Source: Rhodoblastus acidophilus
Lineage (GTDB): Bacteria > Pseudomonadota > Alphaproteobacteria > Rhizobiales > Beijerinckiaceae
Direction: 5' to 3'
Length of the DNA stretch: 64,000 nt
Assembly (NCBI RefSeq): GCF_025961575.1
Contig: NZ_JAOQNX010000013.1
Span: 1-64,000 of the forward strand
The notes below the pieces were generated by a model. That model was not told the DNA's origin, searched no databases, and saw nothing but the letters and a program-made list of their open reading frames with translations. Shown here piece by piece: positions 27,209-36,172 of the stretch; position 1 is the stretch's first letter; each line of letters starts with the position of its first letter. The position numbers were made by a program, and so were the translations under genes.

Positions 27209-29131
27209 ATGAACGCGCAGAACGGACAGGGCGAGGATCAATCCAAGGACGCGGCCCCTTCGGCCCAGCAGCCTGTCGCGCCCAAGTCTCCGCCCAAGTC
27301 CCCGCCTGAAGGCGAGGGCAAGGCCGCCAATCCGTTCGGCGGACCCGTCGCGGCCCCGAGCGCCCCAGGGGCGGCGCCGCACATCGAATGGAAGGCCGGG
27401 GCGCCGGAAGCGGCAAAGCCTGCCGACGTGAAGCCCGCGCCGAAATCCGACGCCGCTCCGCCCGCTGAAAAGCCCGCGCCCGTCGCCGCGAAACCGGCGC
27501 CCAAGTCTGAGGCCGCGCCGTCCACCGAAAAGCCCGCGCCCGCCGCCGCGAAGCCGTCGCCGAAGCCTGAGGCCGCGTCGCCTGCCGAAAAGCCCGCGCC
27601 CGCCGCCACGAAACCGTCGCCGAAGCCCGAGGCCGCTCCGCCCGTCGAAAAGCCCGCGCCCGCCGCCGCGAAACCGCCGACGAAGCCTGAGGCCGCGCCG
27701 TCCACCGAAAAGCCCGCTCCCGTTGCTGCGAGGCCGACGCCGAAGCCCGAGGCCGTTCCGCCCGAAAAGTCCGCGCCTGCCGCCGCCAAACCGGCGCCGA
27801 AGCCGGAAACAGCGTCGCCCGCTTCGGCCGCGCGTCCCCTGGTCAGGCCCTCGCCTATTCCGACGCCCCCGCCGAAAAGCGACGTGCCGCCGCCGTTTCC
27901 TGGCAAGGCGCCGGCCGCCAGCGCTGAAGCGCCCAAGAAACGCAAGCGCGGTCTCCTCGCGCCCGTCGCGGCCGTCGTCGGTCTCGCGGTGGTCGGCGGC
28001 GGGGCCTATCTCGCGCTGACAGATTATTTCGCCGCGCCTGCGGACAGCGCCGCCGAGACGCCCAACAAGATCGCCGCAGCGCCCGCGCCTGTCGCGACGC
28101 CGGCGCCTACCCCCGCGCCCGAGCCGGTCAAATCCGAGCCCGTCAAATCCGAGCCCGCGGCGGCGCCGGCGGAGGCGGAGGCGGAAAAGCCCGCCGCGTC
28201 CGAGGCCGCTTCGACGGAGAGCAAGCCCGAGGCCGCCGCCGAGGCCAAAGCCCCCGCCGCCGCCGAGCCGGCGGCCGAGCCCGCGGCCCGCGCTGACGCG
28301 CCCGCTAAGTCGGAGGAGCCCTCCGTCAAGCCAGCCGAGCCCGCCGCCAAGGCGGACGAGCCCGCGCTCAACAAGCCGGCAGAGCCGGTCACTGAGGCGG
28401 CGGACGCCGCGCTCAGCCTGCGCGAGCGCGCGCTGGTCGAGCGCCTGACCGAGACGCGGTCGCAGCTCGCCGACACCCAGGCGCAGGTCGCCGAACTGAG
28501 CCAGCGGCTCAGCGCCGCCGAAACCAAGATTTCAACGCCCAAGAGCGAAACGCGGGCGCTGTCCGCTCTCGACGCGGGGCAGGCCGGCGCCCCTTCCGCG
28601 CGCCTGGTGCTGGCGCAATCCGCCCTCACCGCGCTGACCCAGGGGCTCGACGCCTCCGTCTTCATCAGCGGGCTCGAGCGGATCGGCGCTGATGCCGGAG
28701 ATGTCGCGCAAATGCGCGCCGGCCTGGCGGCGCCGACGCCGGCGAAACTCGCTGCGGCTTTTGACGCGCTCTCGGACAAGATCGTCACGGCGGCGGCGCC
28801 GGCGCCGCAGCCGGCCCCGGCCGACGCGAAGCCCTGGGACAAGGCTCTGTCCTATGTCCAGACGCACGCCAGCAAATATGTGAAGGTGCGTCCCATCGGC
28901 GCGGCCGCCTTGGCCGAGGAAACCGCGGCGGGTCTGGTCGCCAAGGCGCAGAAGGCGCTCGCGGCCGGCGATCTCGCCGGCGCTGTGGCGCTGGTGGCGA
29001 AACTGCCCGAGCCCTCGCGCGCCGTGGCCGCCGACTGGGCGCAGGGCGCGAACGCCCGGCTCGCCGGCGAAAACGCCGCCCGGGCGGAGTTCGAAGCCGC
29101 GCTGAAGAGCGTCGGCAAAGCCAACAATTGA
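27209..29131 (+). CDS. Mic60/mitofilin-domain inner-membrane protein
   Basis: 640 residues. The N-terminal third is a long Pro/Ala/Lys-rich cytoplasmic segment with a 20-residue repeat (EKPAPxAAKPxPKxEAAxxx, six copies, about residues 87-205). A single transmembrane helix lies at about 252-274 (LLAPVAAVVGLAVVGGGAYLAL), and a second Ala/Glu/Pro-rich linker follows. A coiled coil (about 405-450: RERALVERLTETRSQLADTQAQVAELSQRLSAAE) leads into a C-terminal mitofilin-like helical domain (about 460-640). Alphaproteobacterial Mic60 shapes intracytoplasmic membranes and is the ancestor of the mitochondrial crista-junction protein. hemY follows 28 bases later, the standard partner; hemC and hemD, often upstream, are absent. 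Confidence 0.85.
   Translation: MNAQNGQGEDQSKDAAPSAQQPVAPKSPPKSPPEGEGKAANPFGGPVAAPSAPGAAPHIEWKAGAPEAAKPADVKPAPKSDAAPPAEKPAPVAAKPAPKSEAAPSTEKPAPAAAKPSPKPEAASPAEKPAPAATKPSPKPEAAPPVEKPAPAAAKPPTKPEAAPSTEKPAPVAARPTPKPEAVPPEKSAPAAAKPAPKPETASPASAARPLVRPSPIPTPPPKSDVPPPFPGKAPAASAEAPKKRKRGLLAPVAAVVGLAVVGGGAYLALTDYFAAPADSAAETPNKIAAAPAPVATPAPTPAPEPVKSEPVKSEPAAAPAEAEAEKPAASEAASTESKPEAAAEAKAPAAAEPAAEPAARADAPAKSEEPSVKPAEPAAKADEPALNKPAEPVTEAADAALSLRERALVERLTETRSQLADTQAQVAELSQRLSAAETKISTPKSETRALSALDAGQAGAPSARLVLAQSALTALTQGLDASVFISGLERIGADAGDVAQMRAGLAAPTPAKLAAAFDALSDKIVTAAAPAPQPAPADAKPWDKALSYVQTHASKYVKVRPIGAAALAEETAAGLVAKAQKALAAGDLAGAVALVAKLPEPSRAVAADWAQGANARLAGENAARAEFEAALKSVGKANN
27467..27822 (+). repeat. 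60-bp tandem coding repeat in mic60, six copies
   Basis: Copies begin GAAAAGCCCGCGCC at 27467, 27527, 27587, 27647 and 27707, exactly 60 bp apart, and a sixth at 27764 after loss of one codon. They encode the 20-residue Pro/Ala/Lys repeat and stay in frame. Confidence 0.9.
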
Positions 29132-29159
29132 TCATTCTCTGTCACTTTGGGCGTGTTCC

Positions 29160-30707
29160 ATGTTCAAAACGCTGATCTACCTCGCTTTGATCGCCGGCGC
29201 CGCCTGGGGCCTCGATATTCTGCATGAGACCAAGGGAACGTTGGTTCTCGAATGGTTCGGCCGTCACATCGAAACCACGCCGATGGTCGGCGTCGTCTTC
29301 GTCCTGGTGGTGGCGATCGTCCTGCTGCTGCTGTGGAAGGCGCTCAGCTTCACGCTCCGCGTGCCCGCGGTCGTTGCGGTGTCGCAGCGCGCCCGCAAGC
29401 GCGCCCTCGGATTGGACGCTTTGTCGCGCGGCATTGTCGCGGCCAATGCCGGCGACCTGCAGCGCGCGGAAAAGGCCGCCGCCGACGCGAAGAAACATCT
29501 GCCGGCCGAACCGCTCACCTTCCTGCTGGAGGCGCAGACCGCGCAACTCGCCGGCGACCGCGCCCGGGCGGCGCGGGTGTTCCGCGAGATGAGCCAGATC
29601 CCCGAAACCAAAATGCTGGGCCTGCGCGGCCTCCACGCCGAAAGCCTGCGCCAGGGCGACCACGACGCCGCTCATGGCATCGCGATCGAGGCGCAGAACG
29701 CGCGTCCGCTGAGCTGGTCGGGACAGGCCGTGCTCGACCGCCACACCGCCGCGCGGGACTGGGCGGCGGCGCATGAATGCATCGCGCAGAGCATCAAGGC
29801 CAAGATCATCGACGCCGACACGGCCCGCCGCCAGAAGGCTGTGCTCGACACGGCGATCGCCCTGGATGTCGAGGCCACCGACCCCGCGCGCGCCATCAAA
29901 TTGCTGCGCGCCGCGCTGGCCAAGGAGCCGACCCTGGTTCCCGCCGCCGTCCTGCTCGGCCGCCTGCTGTCCCGCAAAGGCGACATGCGCGCCGCCTCGA
30001 AAATGCTCGAGGGCGTCTATGCGAAGACGCCGCATCCGGAGATCGCCCGCGCCTATCTCGACGTGCGCGTTGGCGATTCCGCCTCCGACCGCCTGAACCG
30101 GGCCAAGACGCTGGCGCGCTGCGCCCCCGAGGCGCCGGAAAGCGCGTTGATCGTCGCCGTCGCCGCGATCAACGCCCGCGATTTCGCTCTGGCCCGCCAG
30201 GTCATGGCGCCTCTGGTGGCGTCGGGGCAGCGTCCGACCGCGCGCATGTGCGTGATCATGGCGGAACTCGAGGAGCGCGAGCACCAGGCGCATGGTCTGG
30301 TGCGCGAATGGCTGTCGCGCGCCACGCGCGCGCCCCGCGACGCCATGTGGTTCGCCGACGGCAATTGGTCGAAAACCTGGTCGCCGGTCTCGCCCTCCGG
30401 AAAGCTCGACGCCTATGTCTGGGCCGAGCCCAAGGAAGAACTCTCGGGCCCGATCGAGGAGCCGCCGCCGGCCGGCAAGCCCGCGGTTCTGGACAGCGCG
30501 CCGCCGGCCGCCACCATCGAACCGCCCGCCAAGGTCGAGATCGAGGCCAAGGCCGAGCCGCATCCCGAACCGGAACCCGCCGCGGAGCCCGCGCCGCAGA
30601 AAGCCTCGGACGCCCAGCGCTCCTCGCCGCAGCCGGTGATCTTTCCGCTGGCGACGCCCCCCGACGATCCCGGCCCGAAGCCCGCGGGCGCAGCCCGGAC
30701 GTTTTGA
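29160..30707 (+). CDS. HemY-domain membrane protein with tetratricopeptide repeats
   Basis: 515 residues. Two N-terminal transmembrane helices (about 3-21 and 41-61) carry the HemY_N signature: AAWGLDILHETKGTLVLEWFGRHIETTPM and LLLWKALSFTLRVPAVV. A TPR region follows to about 410 (GIVAANAGDLQRAEKAAADAKKHLP; RAIKLLRAALAKEPTLVPAAVLLGRLLSRKGDMRAA). The tail is Pro/Ala/Glu-rich and probably disordered. In enterobacteria hemY lies in the hem operon but is not protoporphyrinogen oxidase. Here it follows mic60 directly and ends at a strong terminator. Confidence 0.92.
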   Translation: MFKTLIYLALIAGAAWGLDILHETKGTLVLEWFGRHIETTPMVGVVFVLVVAIVLLLLWKALSFTLRVPAVVAVSQRARKRALGLDALSRGIVAANAGDLQRAEKAAADAKKHLPAEPLTFLLEAQTAQLAGDRARAARVFREMSQIPETKMLGLRGLHAESLRQGDHDAAHGIAIEAQNARPLSWSGQAVLDRHTAARDWAAAHECIAQSIKAKIIDADTARRQKAVLDTAIALDVEATDPARAIKLLRAALAKEPTLVPAAVLLGRLLSRKGDMRAASKMLEGVYAKTPHPEIARAYLDVRVGDSASDRLNRAKTLARCAPEAPESALIVAVAAINARDFALARQVMAPLVASGQRPTARMCVIMAELEEREHQAHGLVREWLSRATRAPRDAMWFADGNWSKTWSPVSPSGKLDAYVWAEPKEELSGPIEEPPPAGKPAVLDSAPPAATIEPPAKVEIEAKAEPHPEPEPAAEPAPQKASDAQRSSPQPVIFPLATPPDDPGPKPAGAARTF

Positions 30708-30724
30708 CGCCCCGTTTCAGGCGG

Positions 30725-30758
30725 AGCCTGCTCGTCCCCACGAGCAGGCTCTTTTTTT
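30725..30758 (+). terminator. Strong Rho-independent terminator of mic60-hemY
   Basis: 11-bp stem AGCCTGCTCGT (30725-30735) / ACGAGCAGGCT (30740-30750) with a 4-base loop and seven T at 30752-30758. Confidence 0.95.
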
Positions 30759-30942
30759 GCGCTTTCGCTGACGTTTTGCGGAGGCCGATAAAAATGAAAG
30801 CAAATTGTCTCATTTTTTCTTAGGGCTACCCGCCGAAATTTTCGCGGACTGTGGCGCCGAAACGCTAGTGCGGCGCGTTTGGTGACGGCATTTTCAGGAA
30901 ACCCCGAAGAAACTGCTCTCGTTCGCCGTCTGGGAGTTCACC

Positions 30943-31461
30943 ATGCGTTCATTGCCGCTTGCCTTCGCCGCTTTGGCGCTTTTCGCCTCCGCCGCCGCTC
31001 CGTCCGTCGCCGAGGCCAGCACCAATCTCGTCAATTTTCGCGCGGGCTATGGCCCGGGCACCGTGGTCATCAGCATGAGCCAGCGCAAGCTCTATTATGT
31101 GCTCGATGACGCCCGCGCCATCCAATATCCGGTCGCCGTCGCCAAGCCCGGCAAGGAATGGCTCGGCGCCGCCCATATTCAGGGCAAATATTACCACCCC
31201 GACTGGACGCCCCCGGCCGTGGTCAAGCAGGATCACCCGAATCTGCCGAATTTCATTCGCGGGGGCTCGCCGTCCAACCCGATGGGCGTGGCCGCCCTGA
31301 CGCTCGACCGCTCCGAGATCGCCATCCACGGCACCTCGGCGAAAATGCGCGGCTCCATCGGCTCGCGCGCCTCCTATGGCTGCATCCGCATGCTCAACGA
31401 GGACGTGTCCGATCTCTACGGCCGGGTGAGCGTCGGCACGCCGGTGATCATGACGCCCTGA
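30943..31461 (+). CDS. L,D-transpeptidase (YkuD family), periplasmic
   Basis: 172 residues with a signal peptide (MRSLPLAFAALALFASAAAPSVAEA). The YkuD catalytic domain has IHGTSAKMRGSIG (His about 129) and ASYGCIRMLNEDV (catalytic Cys about 147, with following Arg). It forms 3-3 crosslinks in peptidoglycan or attaches proteins to it. It is one of the short forms without a LysM domain. Monocistronic, between the hemY terminator and a bidirectional terminator shared with secB. Confidence 0.94.
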   Translation: MRSLPLAFAALALFASAAAPSVAEASTNLVNFRAGYGPGTVVISMSQRKLYYVLDDARAIQYPVAVAKPGKEWLGAAHIQGKYYHPDWTPPAVVKQDHPNLPNFIRGGSPSNPMGVAALTLDRSEIAIHGTSAKMRGSIGSRASYGCIRMLNEDVSDLYGRVSVGTPVIMTP

Positions 31462-31480
31462 GCGGCGACAAATGGCCAAC

Positions 31481-31514
31481 AAAAAACCCGCCGTGACCGG
31501 CGGGTTTTTCTTTT
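31481..31514. terminator. Bidirectional Rho-independent terminator
   Basis: AAAAA-CCCGCCG (31482-31493) / CGGCGGG-TTTTT (31498-31509), usable from both sides between the L,D-transpeptidase and secB. Confidence 0.92.
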
Positions 31515-31527
31515 GAGCGGGTTCTGC

Positions 31528-31989
31528 TCAGTTCGGGGCGCCCGCGGCCTGCGCCTGCTGCATGCGCTGGGCGTAGAGCGTGGCGAAGTCGATGGGGTCG
31601 AGATAGAGCGGGGGGAAGCCGCCGTTGCGCACGGCGTCGGCGACGATCTGGCGCGCGAACGGGAACAGCAGGCGCGGGCACTCGATCATCACCACGGGAT
31701 GCGACTGCTCTGCCGGGATGTTGATCAGGCGGAACACGCCGGCATAGGTCAGCTCGAACTTGAACAGGGCGTCGGCGCCTTCGCCGGCCGAGCCTTCCAG
31801 CAGGATGTCGACCTCGAAGTCCTGTTCGGCGAGCTGTTTGGCGTTGACGTTCACCTGGATGTTGATGTTCGGCGCCTTTTCCTGCGGTCCGAGCGAACGC
31901 GGCGCGTTCGGGTTCTCGAAGGAAAGGTCCTTGCAGTACTGCACCAGGCAATTCAAAGCGGGGGCCTGGCCGCCGGTGGTGTCGGTCAT
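31528..31989 (-). CDS. secB: Protein-export chaperone SecB
   Basis: 153 residues from the ATG at 31989, with AGGAG six bases upstream. It holds preproteins unfolded and delivers them to SecA. Family marks are [94 protein letters not shown]. It lies in the secB-fxsA-tim44-mltA-smr neighbourhood typical of Hyphomicrobiales. Confidence 0.97.
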   Translation of the reverse strand: MTDTTGGQAPALNCLVQYCKDLSFENPNAPRSLGPQEKAPNINIQVNVNAKQLAEQDFEVDILLEGSAGEGADALFKFELTYAGVFRLINIPAEQSHPVVMIECPRLLFPFARQIVADAVRNGGFPPLYLDPIDFATLYAQRMQQAQAAGAPN

Positions 31990-32158
31990 GAAAAACTCCT
32001 GTTCGGGCCTGACCCGATGCGTCGGTGAGGACCCTGGCCGCCGCGCACAAGCGACGGGACGCAAGGCGGCGGGAATATCCGCCTTGTTCGCGCCTAGCAC
32101 GAAACGCCGCCGGAAAACAAGGCGGGCCTTCCCTTAGAGCCGGCTATTCACGGCGGCC

Positions 32159-32605
32159 TCAGCGCGGCCTGCGCTCCGAGGATGCGTCGGTGATGCGCCA
32201 CTCGCTCGGGTTGAGGTCGATGGCGGTCAGATCCGCCTTGCGGCCCGAGCCGGGCTGGTGCGCGCGCATTTTTGACGCGAGATCGTCGCGCACGGAGGGG
32301 ATGGTGAGCACGAGGCCGGCGATATCGGAGAGGAACCCCGGCAGGATCAGCAGGATCGCGCCGAAACTGCCGATCATGCCCTCGGCCATCGCGCCTTCGC
32401 GCGCCCGCGCGCCGGTGACCGCCGCGCGCACCCGTTGCAGCGCCACCGCGGCGTTCTCGCGCAAATTGGCGAAGCCGAGCAGCGTGGTGGCGACGCCGGC
32501 CAGCAAGGCGCCGCCGAGGCCGATGACATGCGCGACGGCGTAAAAGGTCGCGAGTTCCGCGGCCACCCAGATTATCAGCACCGGTCCGAAGATGGAACGG
32601 AACAT
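32159..32605 (-). CDS. fxsA: FxsA-family inner-membrane protein
   Basis: 148 residues, start at 32605 behind AAAGG. Three or four hydrophobic helices are present: FGPVLIIWVAAELATFYAVAHVIG, GALLAGVATTLLGF and FGAILLILPGFLSDIAGLVLTIP. The GFLSDIAG segment is characteristic of FxsA, known from E. coli as a factor that relieves F-plasmid exclusion of phage T7. The cytoplasmic tail is polar. It is divergent from the Tim44-like gene across 129 bases. Confidence 0.9.
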   Translation of the reverse strand: MFRSIFGPVLIIWVAAELATFYAVAHVIGLGGALLAGVATTLLGFANLRENAAVALQRVRAAVTGARAREGAMAEGMIGSFGAILLILPGFLSDIAGLVLTIPSVRDDLASKMRAHQPGSGRKADLTAIDLNPSEWRITDASSERRPR

Positions 32606-32734
32606 CAGCAAGCCTTTCCCTTCGCGAACTGTCTGACGCCGCGCCGCCTTGCTGGCGGGCGCCTCCAATGCTACCCATCCCTCATATGGCCGCGCGATCG
32701 TCGCGGCGCAACGCCGGCCTGTCACGAGGACGCC

Positions 32735-33382
32735 ATGCAGGTTGATTCCATCACTATCATTTTCATCGTTCTCGCCGCTTTTGTCTTGTGGAAGTTGCGT
32801 TCGGTGCTGGGCGAGCGGGAAGGTTTTGAACAGAGATTCGAGAACGGCCCCCAGGTCGCGCCGGGCGCGCCGGCGCCGCAACTTTCGCCGGCCGAACTGG
32901 AATGGACGGAATGCGCCGAGCGCGGCGGCCCGGTCTGGCGCGGGTTCGACCAGATCAGCCGCGCCCAGCGCGATTTTTCCCCAAAAATCTTCCTGGCCGG
33001 CGCCCGCTCCGCCTATGAGATGATCGTCCAGGCTTTTTCGCGCGGCGATGAGCAGGCCTTGCAGGCGCTGACCAGCCCGGACGTGCTCGCCGGCTTCAAG
33101 ACGGCGCTCGACGAGCGCCGGGCGCGGGGCGAAACCATGCAGACCACGCTGGTGGGCTTGAACGACGCCCGGATCGTTGAGGCGCGCGTGGAAAAGAACC
33201 TCGCCATCATCGCCGTGCGATTCGACGGCCAATTCATCACCGCCACCCACGGGCCTGACGGCGCGCTGATCGAGGGCGATCCCAACACGCCGGCCAATGT
33301 CATCGACGTCTGGACCTTCGCCCGTCCCAACGATGCGACGACCCCGAACTGGACGCTGGTGGCGACCTCGCCGGGCCAATGA
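32735..33382 (+). CDS. Tim44/TimA-like membrane-anchored protein
   Basis: 215 residues. An N-terminal membrane anchor (VDSITIIFIVLAAFVLWKLRSVLGERE) is followed by a short linker and a Tim44-like domain (about 75-215: FSPKIFLAGARSAYEMIVQAFSRGDEQALQALTSPDVLAGF; WTFARPNDATTPNWTLVAT). The domain is shared with mitochondrial Tim44 and ribosomal protein mL45. The bacterial role is not settled. GAGGA precedes the ATG, and the stop overlaps mltA by ATGA, so expression is coupled to a murein hydrolase. Confidence 0.9.
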   Translation: MQVDSITIIFIVLAAFVLWKLRSVLGEREGFEQRFENGPQVAPGAPAPQLSPAELEWTECAERGGPVWRGFDQISRAQRDFSPKIFLAGARSAYEMIVQAFSRGDEQALQALTSPDVLAGFKTALDERRARGETMQTTLVGLNDARIVEARVEKNLAIIAVRFDGQFITATHGPDGALIEGDPNTPANVIDVWTFARPNDATTPNWTLVATSPGQ

Positions 33383-34482
33383 GGTCGCCGGTCCCCCGCG
33401 TCCTCGCGCTGCTCACGGGCCTGCTCGCCGCTGCACCCGGCTTTGCGCAAGGACGTGGGTTTTCGTTGGAGCCGGCCGATTTCGCCGCTTCGGAGGGGTC
33501 GAGCGAGGCGCTGGCGGTCTGGCGGAAAAGCTGCGCGCGCGTTCCGGCGGCGCGCAACCTGCCCGAACTCAAGCCGGCCGCCTGGAAAAAGGCCTGCGCC
33601 GCCGCGCAAGCCGGGGGCGCCGACTTTTTCGCCCGCCATTTCCGCGCGTATCGCGTCGTGCCCGATTCGGCGCCCGATTCCTTCTTCACCGGCTATTACC
33701 AGCCGGAAATCCCGGGATCGCTGACCCCGACCCGCGCTTTCGCCACGCCGGTCTATGGCCGCCCGCCCGATCTGGTCACGACCACGCAATTTCCAGGCCT
33801 GACCGCGGCAAGGCGCGAGGGCGGCGCGCTCAAACCCTATCCCGACCGCGGCGAGATCGAGGATGGCGCTCTGGAGGGGAGCGGCGCGCCGAAACTTGTC
33901 TATCTGCGCGACAAGGCGGACCTGTTCCTGGCGCAGGTGCAGGGCTCGGCGCGGGTGCGCCTGCCGGACGGGCGGGTGTTGCGCCTGTCCTTCGCCGGCC
34001 GCAACGGCCAGCCCTATACGGCCATCGCCCGTATCCTCGTTCAGCGCGGTGTGGCGACGCCTGCGGAAATGACCATGCCGCGCCTGATCGCCTGGCTGCG
34101 CGAAAACGGTTTGGAAAAAGGCGAGGCGGGCGACGATTTGTTGCGCCAAAACCGCTCCTTCGTGTTTTTCGAGGGCCAGATCGACCGGGGGGCGAGCCAG
34201 CCCGAGGGGGCGAGCGGCGTCGCCCTGACCCCGCTGCGCTCCATCGCCGTGGACAAATCCATCTGGGCCTATGGCCTGCCGTTTTTCATTGACGCGGACC
34301 TCCCCTGGCGGGACGAGACGCCCAAACCGTTTCGGCGGGTGGTGATCGCGCAGGACACCGGCTCGGCCATTGTCGGGCCGGGACGCGCCGACATTTATTT
34401 CGGCCTGGGCGACGCCGCGGGCGCGCGCGCCGGCGCCTTGCGCCATCACGGCCAGTTCTATCTGCTGCTGCCGAAGGAGTAG
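33379..34482 (+). CDS. mltA: Membrane-bound lytic murein transglycosylase A
   Basis: 367 residues with a signal peptide ending GFAQG. No lipobox Cys is visible, so it may be soluble rather than lipidated. The MltA domain has FFTGYYQPEIPGS, PVYGRPPDL, AQVQGSARVRLPDGRVLRLSFAGRNGQPYT and FFEGQIDRG. The catalytic 3D domain is at the C-terminus: VVIAQDTGSAIVGPGRADIYFGLGD. It cleaves the MurNAc-GlcNAc bond, forming anhydro-muropeptides. Coupled upstream to the Tim44-like gene; smr follows after 4 bases. Confidence 0.94.
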   Translation: MRSPVPRVLALLTGLLAAAPGFAQGRGFSLEPADFAASEGSSEALAVWRKSCARVPAARNLPELKPAAWKKACAAAQAGGADFFARHFRAYRVVPDSAPDSFFTGYYQPEIPGSLTPTRAFATPVYGRPPDLVTTTQFPGLTAARREGGALKPYPDRGEIEDGALEGSGAPKLVYLRDKADLFLAQVQGSARVRLPDGRVLRLSFAGRNGQPYTAIARILVQRGVATPAEMTMPRLIAWLRENGLEKGEAGDDLLRQNRSFVFFEGQIDRGASQPEGASGVALTPLRSIAVDKSIWAYGLPFFIDADLPWRDETPKPFRRVVIAQDTGSAIVGPGRADIYFGLGDAAGARAGALRHHGQFYLLLPKE

Positions 34483-34486
34483 CGGC

Positions 34487-35026
34487 GTGAGCGACGGCAA
34501 GAAGAGACTGCGCCTGCCTTCGCGCGAGGAACTCGCCCTGTGGCGGCACGTGGTCGCCGATGTCGTTCCGCGCGCTGGGCGCAAGCGCATGCTGGGCGAG
34601 GATGTGCTCCCGCCGACGCCGTCGCCGGCTTCACCGATGGTTATGCCCAGCGTTTCCGCAAAACCGGCGCGGCGCGAACCGCCGCCGCTGGCGCCGCTCG
34701 AGCCGAAATTGCGCCGCCGTCTCGCCTCGGGGCGCGAGGCCATCGAGGATCGGCTCGACCTGCACGGCATGACCCAGGCGCAGGCCCATTCGGCGCTGGT
34801 CGGCTTCGTCCAGCGCGCCCATGCGCGCGACATCCGGATCGCGCTGGTGATCACCGGCAAGGGCGGCGGCGATTATGGCGAGCGCGGGGTGCTGCGCCGG
34901 GTCGTGCCGCTGTGGCTGCGCGAGCCCGCCCTGCGCGCGCTGGTGTCGTCGGTCGAGGAGGCGGCGCGCCCGCATGGCGGCGCCGGCGCCTTTTATGTGC
35001 GGCTGCGGCGCAGGCGGCAAGGCTGA
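34487..35026 (+). CDS. Smr/MutS2-domain protein
   Basis: 179 residues, started at a GTG (34487) with AAGGAG seven bases upstream. The N-terminus is basic and Pro-rich. The Smr domain (about 88-178) shows LDLHGMTQAQAHSALVGFVQRAH, IALVITGKGGGDYGERGVLRRVVPLWL and the C-terminal GGAGAFYVRLRRR. The LDLHG and TGKG motifs are the nuclease-type signatures. Smr proteins cut DNA or RNA; in E. coli SmrB acts on collided ribosomes. The role here is inferred only from family. Confidence 0.92.
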   Translation: MSDGKKRLRLPSREELALWRHVVADVVPRAGRKRMLGEDVLPPTPSPASPMVMPSVSAKPARREPPPLAPLEPKLRRRLASGREAIEDRLDLHGMTQAQAHSALVGFVQRAHARDIRIALVITGKGGGDYGERGVLRRVVPLWLREPALRALVSSVEEAARPHGGAGAFYVRLRRRRQG

Positions 35027-35103
35027 GGTCTGCGGCTTTTCGGGCCTTGACCGGGCGCGCCGGGCGCTGCAAGAGCAGCCAAGGTTTTTTTAAGGATCGC
35101 CGC

Positions 35104-36108
35104 ATGTCCCAGAATTTTGACGTCCTCGCGCTCGGCAACGCCATTGTCGATGTTCTCGCCCCCGTCGACGACGATTTTATCGTCGCGCAAGGTCTTCGAA
35201 AGGGCGGCATGCAGCTCATCGACGAGGCCCAGGCGCTGGCCCTCTATGACGCGATGGGCGCGACCACCATTGTCTCCGGCGGTTCGGCGGCCAATACCGT
35301 GGCGGGTCTCGCCAGCTTCGGCGCCAAGGCCGCCTTTGTCGGCAAGGTGCGCGACGACGAGGCGGGACATGCGTTCACCCATGACATCAAGGCCGTGGGC
35401 GTGCATTTTTCCACGCCGGCCGCGACGGACGGTCCGAGCACCGCGCGCTGCCTTGTGCTGGTGACCCCCGATGGCCAGCGCACCATGAACACGTTTCTGG
35501 GCGCCTGCCAGAACCTGACCGTCGCCGATCTCGATCCCGCCGCCATCAAGGCCGCCCAGGTGCTTTATCTCGAAGGCTATCTCTGGGACCCGCCGCACGC
35601 GAAGGAAGCCTTTGTCGAAGCCGCGAAAATTTCCCATGCCGCGGGCCGGCAGGTGGCGCTGACCCTGTCCGACACATTTTGCGTCGACCGCTACCGCGAC
35701 GAATTCTTGGGGCTGATCCGCGACGGCGTCGTCGACATCGTCTTCGCCAACGAGTCGGAACTGCACGCTTTGTTCCAGACCGCCGATTTCGACGTGGCGC
35801 TGGCCGCGCTTCGCAATGAAAAGGTTTTGGCGGCGGTGACTCGCAGCGAAAAGGGCGCCGCGATCCTGCGCGCCGGCGAGGTGGTTTCCGTTCCCGCCGC
35901 GCCGATCGAAAAACTGGTCGACACCACGGGCGCGGGCGACCTGTTCGCCGCCGGCTTCCTCGCCGGTTACACCCGCGGAAAGCCGCTCGACCATTGCGCC
36001 CGGCTCGGCGCCCTCGCGGCGGCGGAGATCATCCAGCATTATGGCGCGCGGCCGGAGGTCAGCCTGTCCGGCCTCGCCGACCAGAGCGGCTACGTTCACG
36101 CGGTGTGA
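35104..36108 (+). CDS. PfkB-family kinase, probable adenosine kinase
   Basis: 334 residues. It phosphorylates a nucleoside or sugar. Family motifs are LALGNAIVDVLAPV, GGSAANTVAGLASFGAKAAFVGKV, the ATP-site region NESELHALF, and the C-terminal DTTGAGDLFAAGFLAG with the catalytic Asp. The length and the SGGSAANT segment match the alphaproteobacterial proteins usually annotated as adenosine kinase, but specificity is not proven by sequence. AAGGAT lies upstream and a strong terminator downstream. Confidence 0.88.
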   Translation: MSQNFDVLALGNAIVDVLAPVDDDFIVAQGLRKGGMQLIDEAQALALYDAMGATTIVSGGSAANTVAGLASFGAKAAFVGKVRDDEAGHAFTHDIKAVGVHFSTPAATDGPSTARCLVLVTPDGQRTMNTFLGACQNLTVADLDPAAIKAAQVLYLEGYLWDPPHAKEAFVEAAKISHAAGRQVALTLSDTFCVDRYRDEFLGLIRDGVVDIVFANESELHALFQTADFDVALAALRNEKVLAAVTRSEKGAAILRAGEVVSVPAAPIEKLVDTTGAGDLFAAGFLAGYTRGKPLDHCARLGALAAAEIIQHYGARPEVSLSGLADQSGYVHAV

Positions 36109-36134
36109 ACGGCACAAACTCTGGAAACGCTTCC

Positions 36135-36167
36135 AGCCGATCCGGCCCTCGCCGGATCGGCTTTTTC
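36135..36167. terminator. Rho-independent terminator after PfkB kinase
   Basis: 11-bp perfect stem AGCCGATCCGG (36135-36145) / CCGGATCGGCT (36152-36162) followed by TTTT. Confidence 0.92.
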
Positions 36168-36172
36168 GTGGC

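Noticed and set aside
27467-27822. 60-bp repeats considered as CRISPR or satellite
   Set aside because: The period is in frame, has no spacers, and encodes a Pro/Ala/Lys repeat inside mic60.
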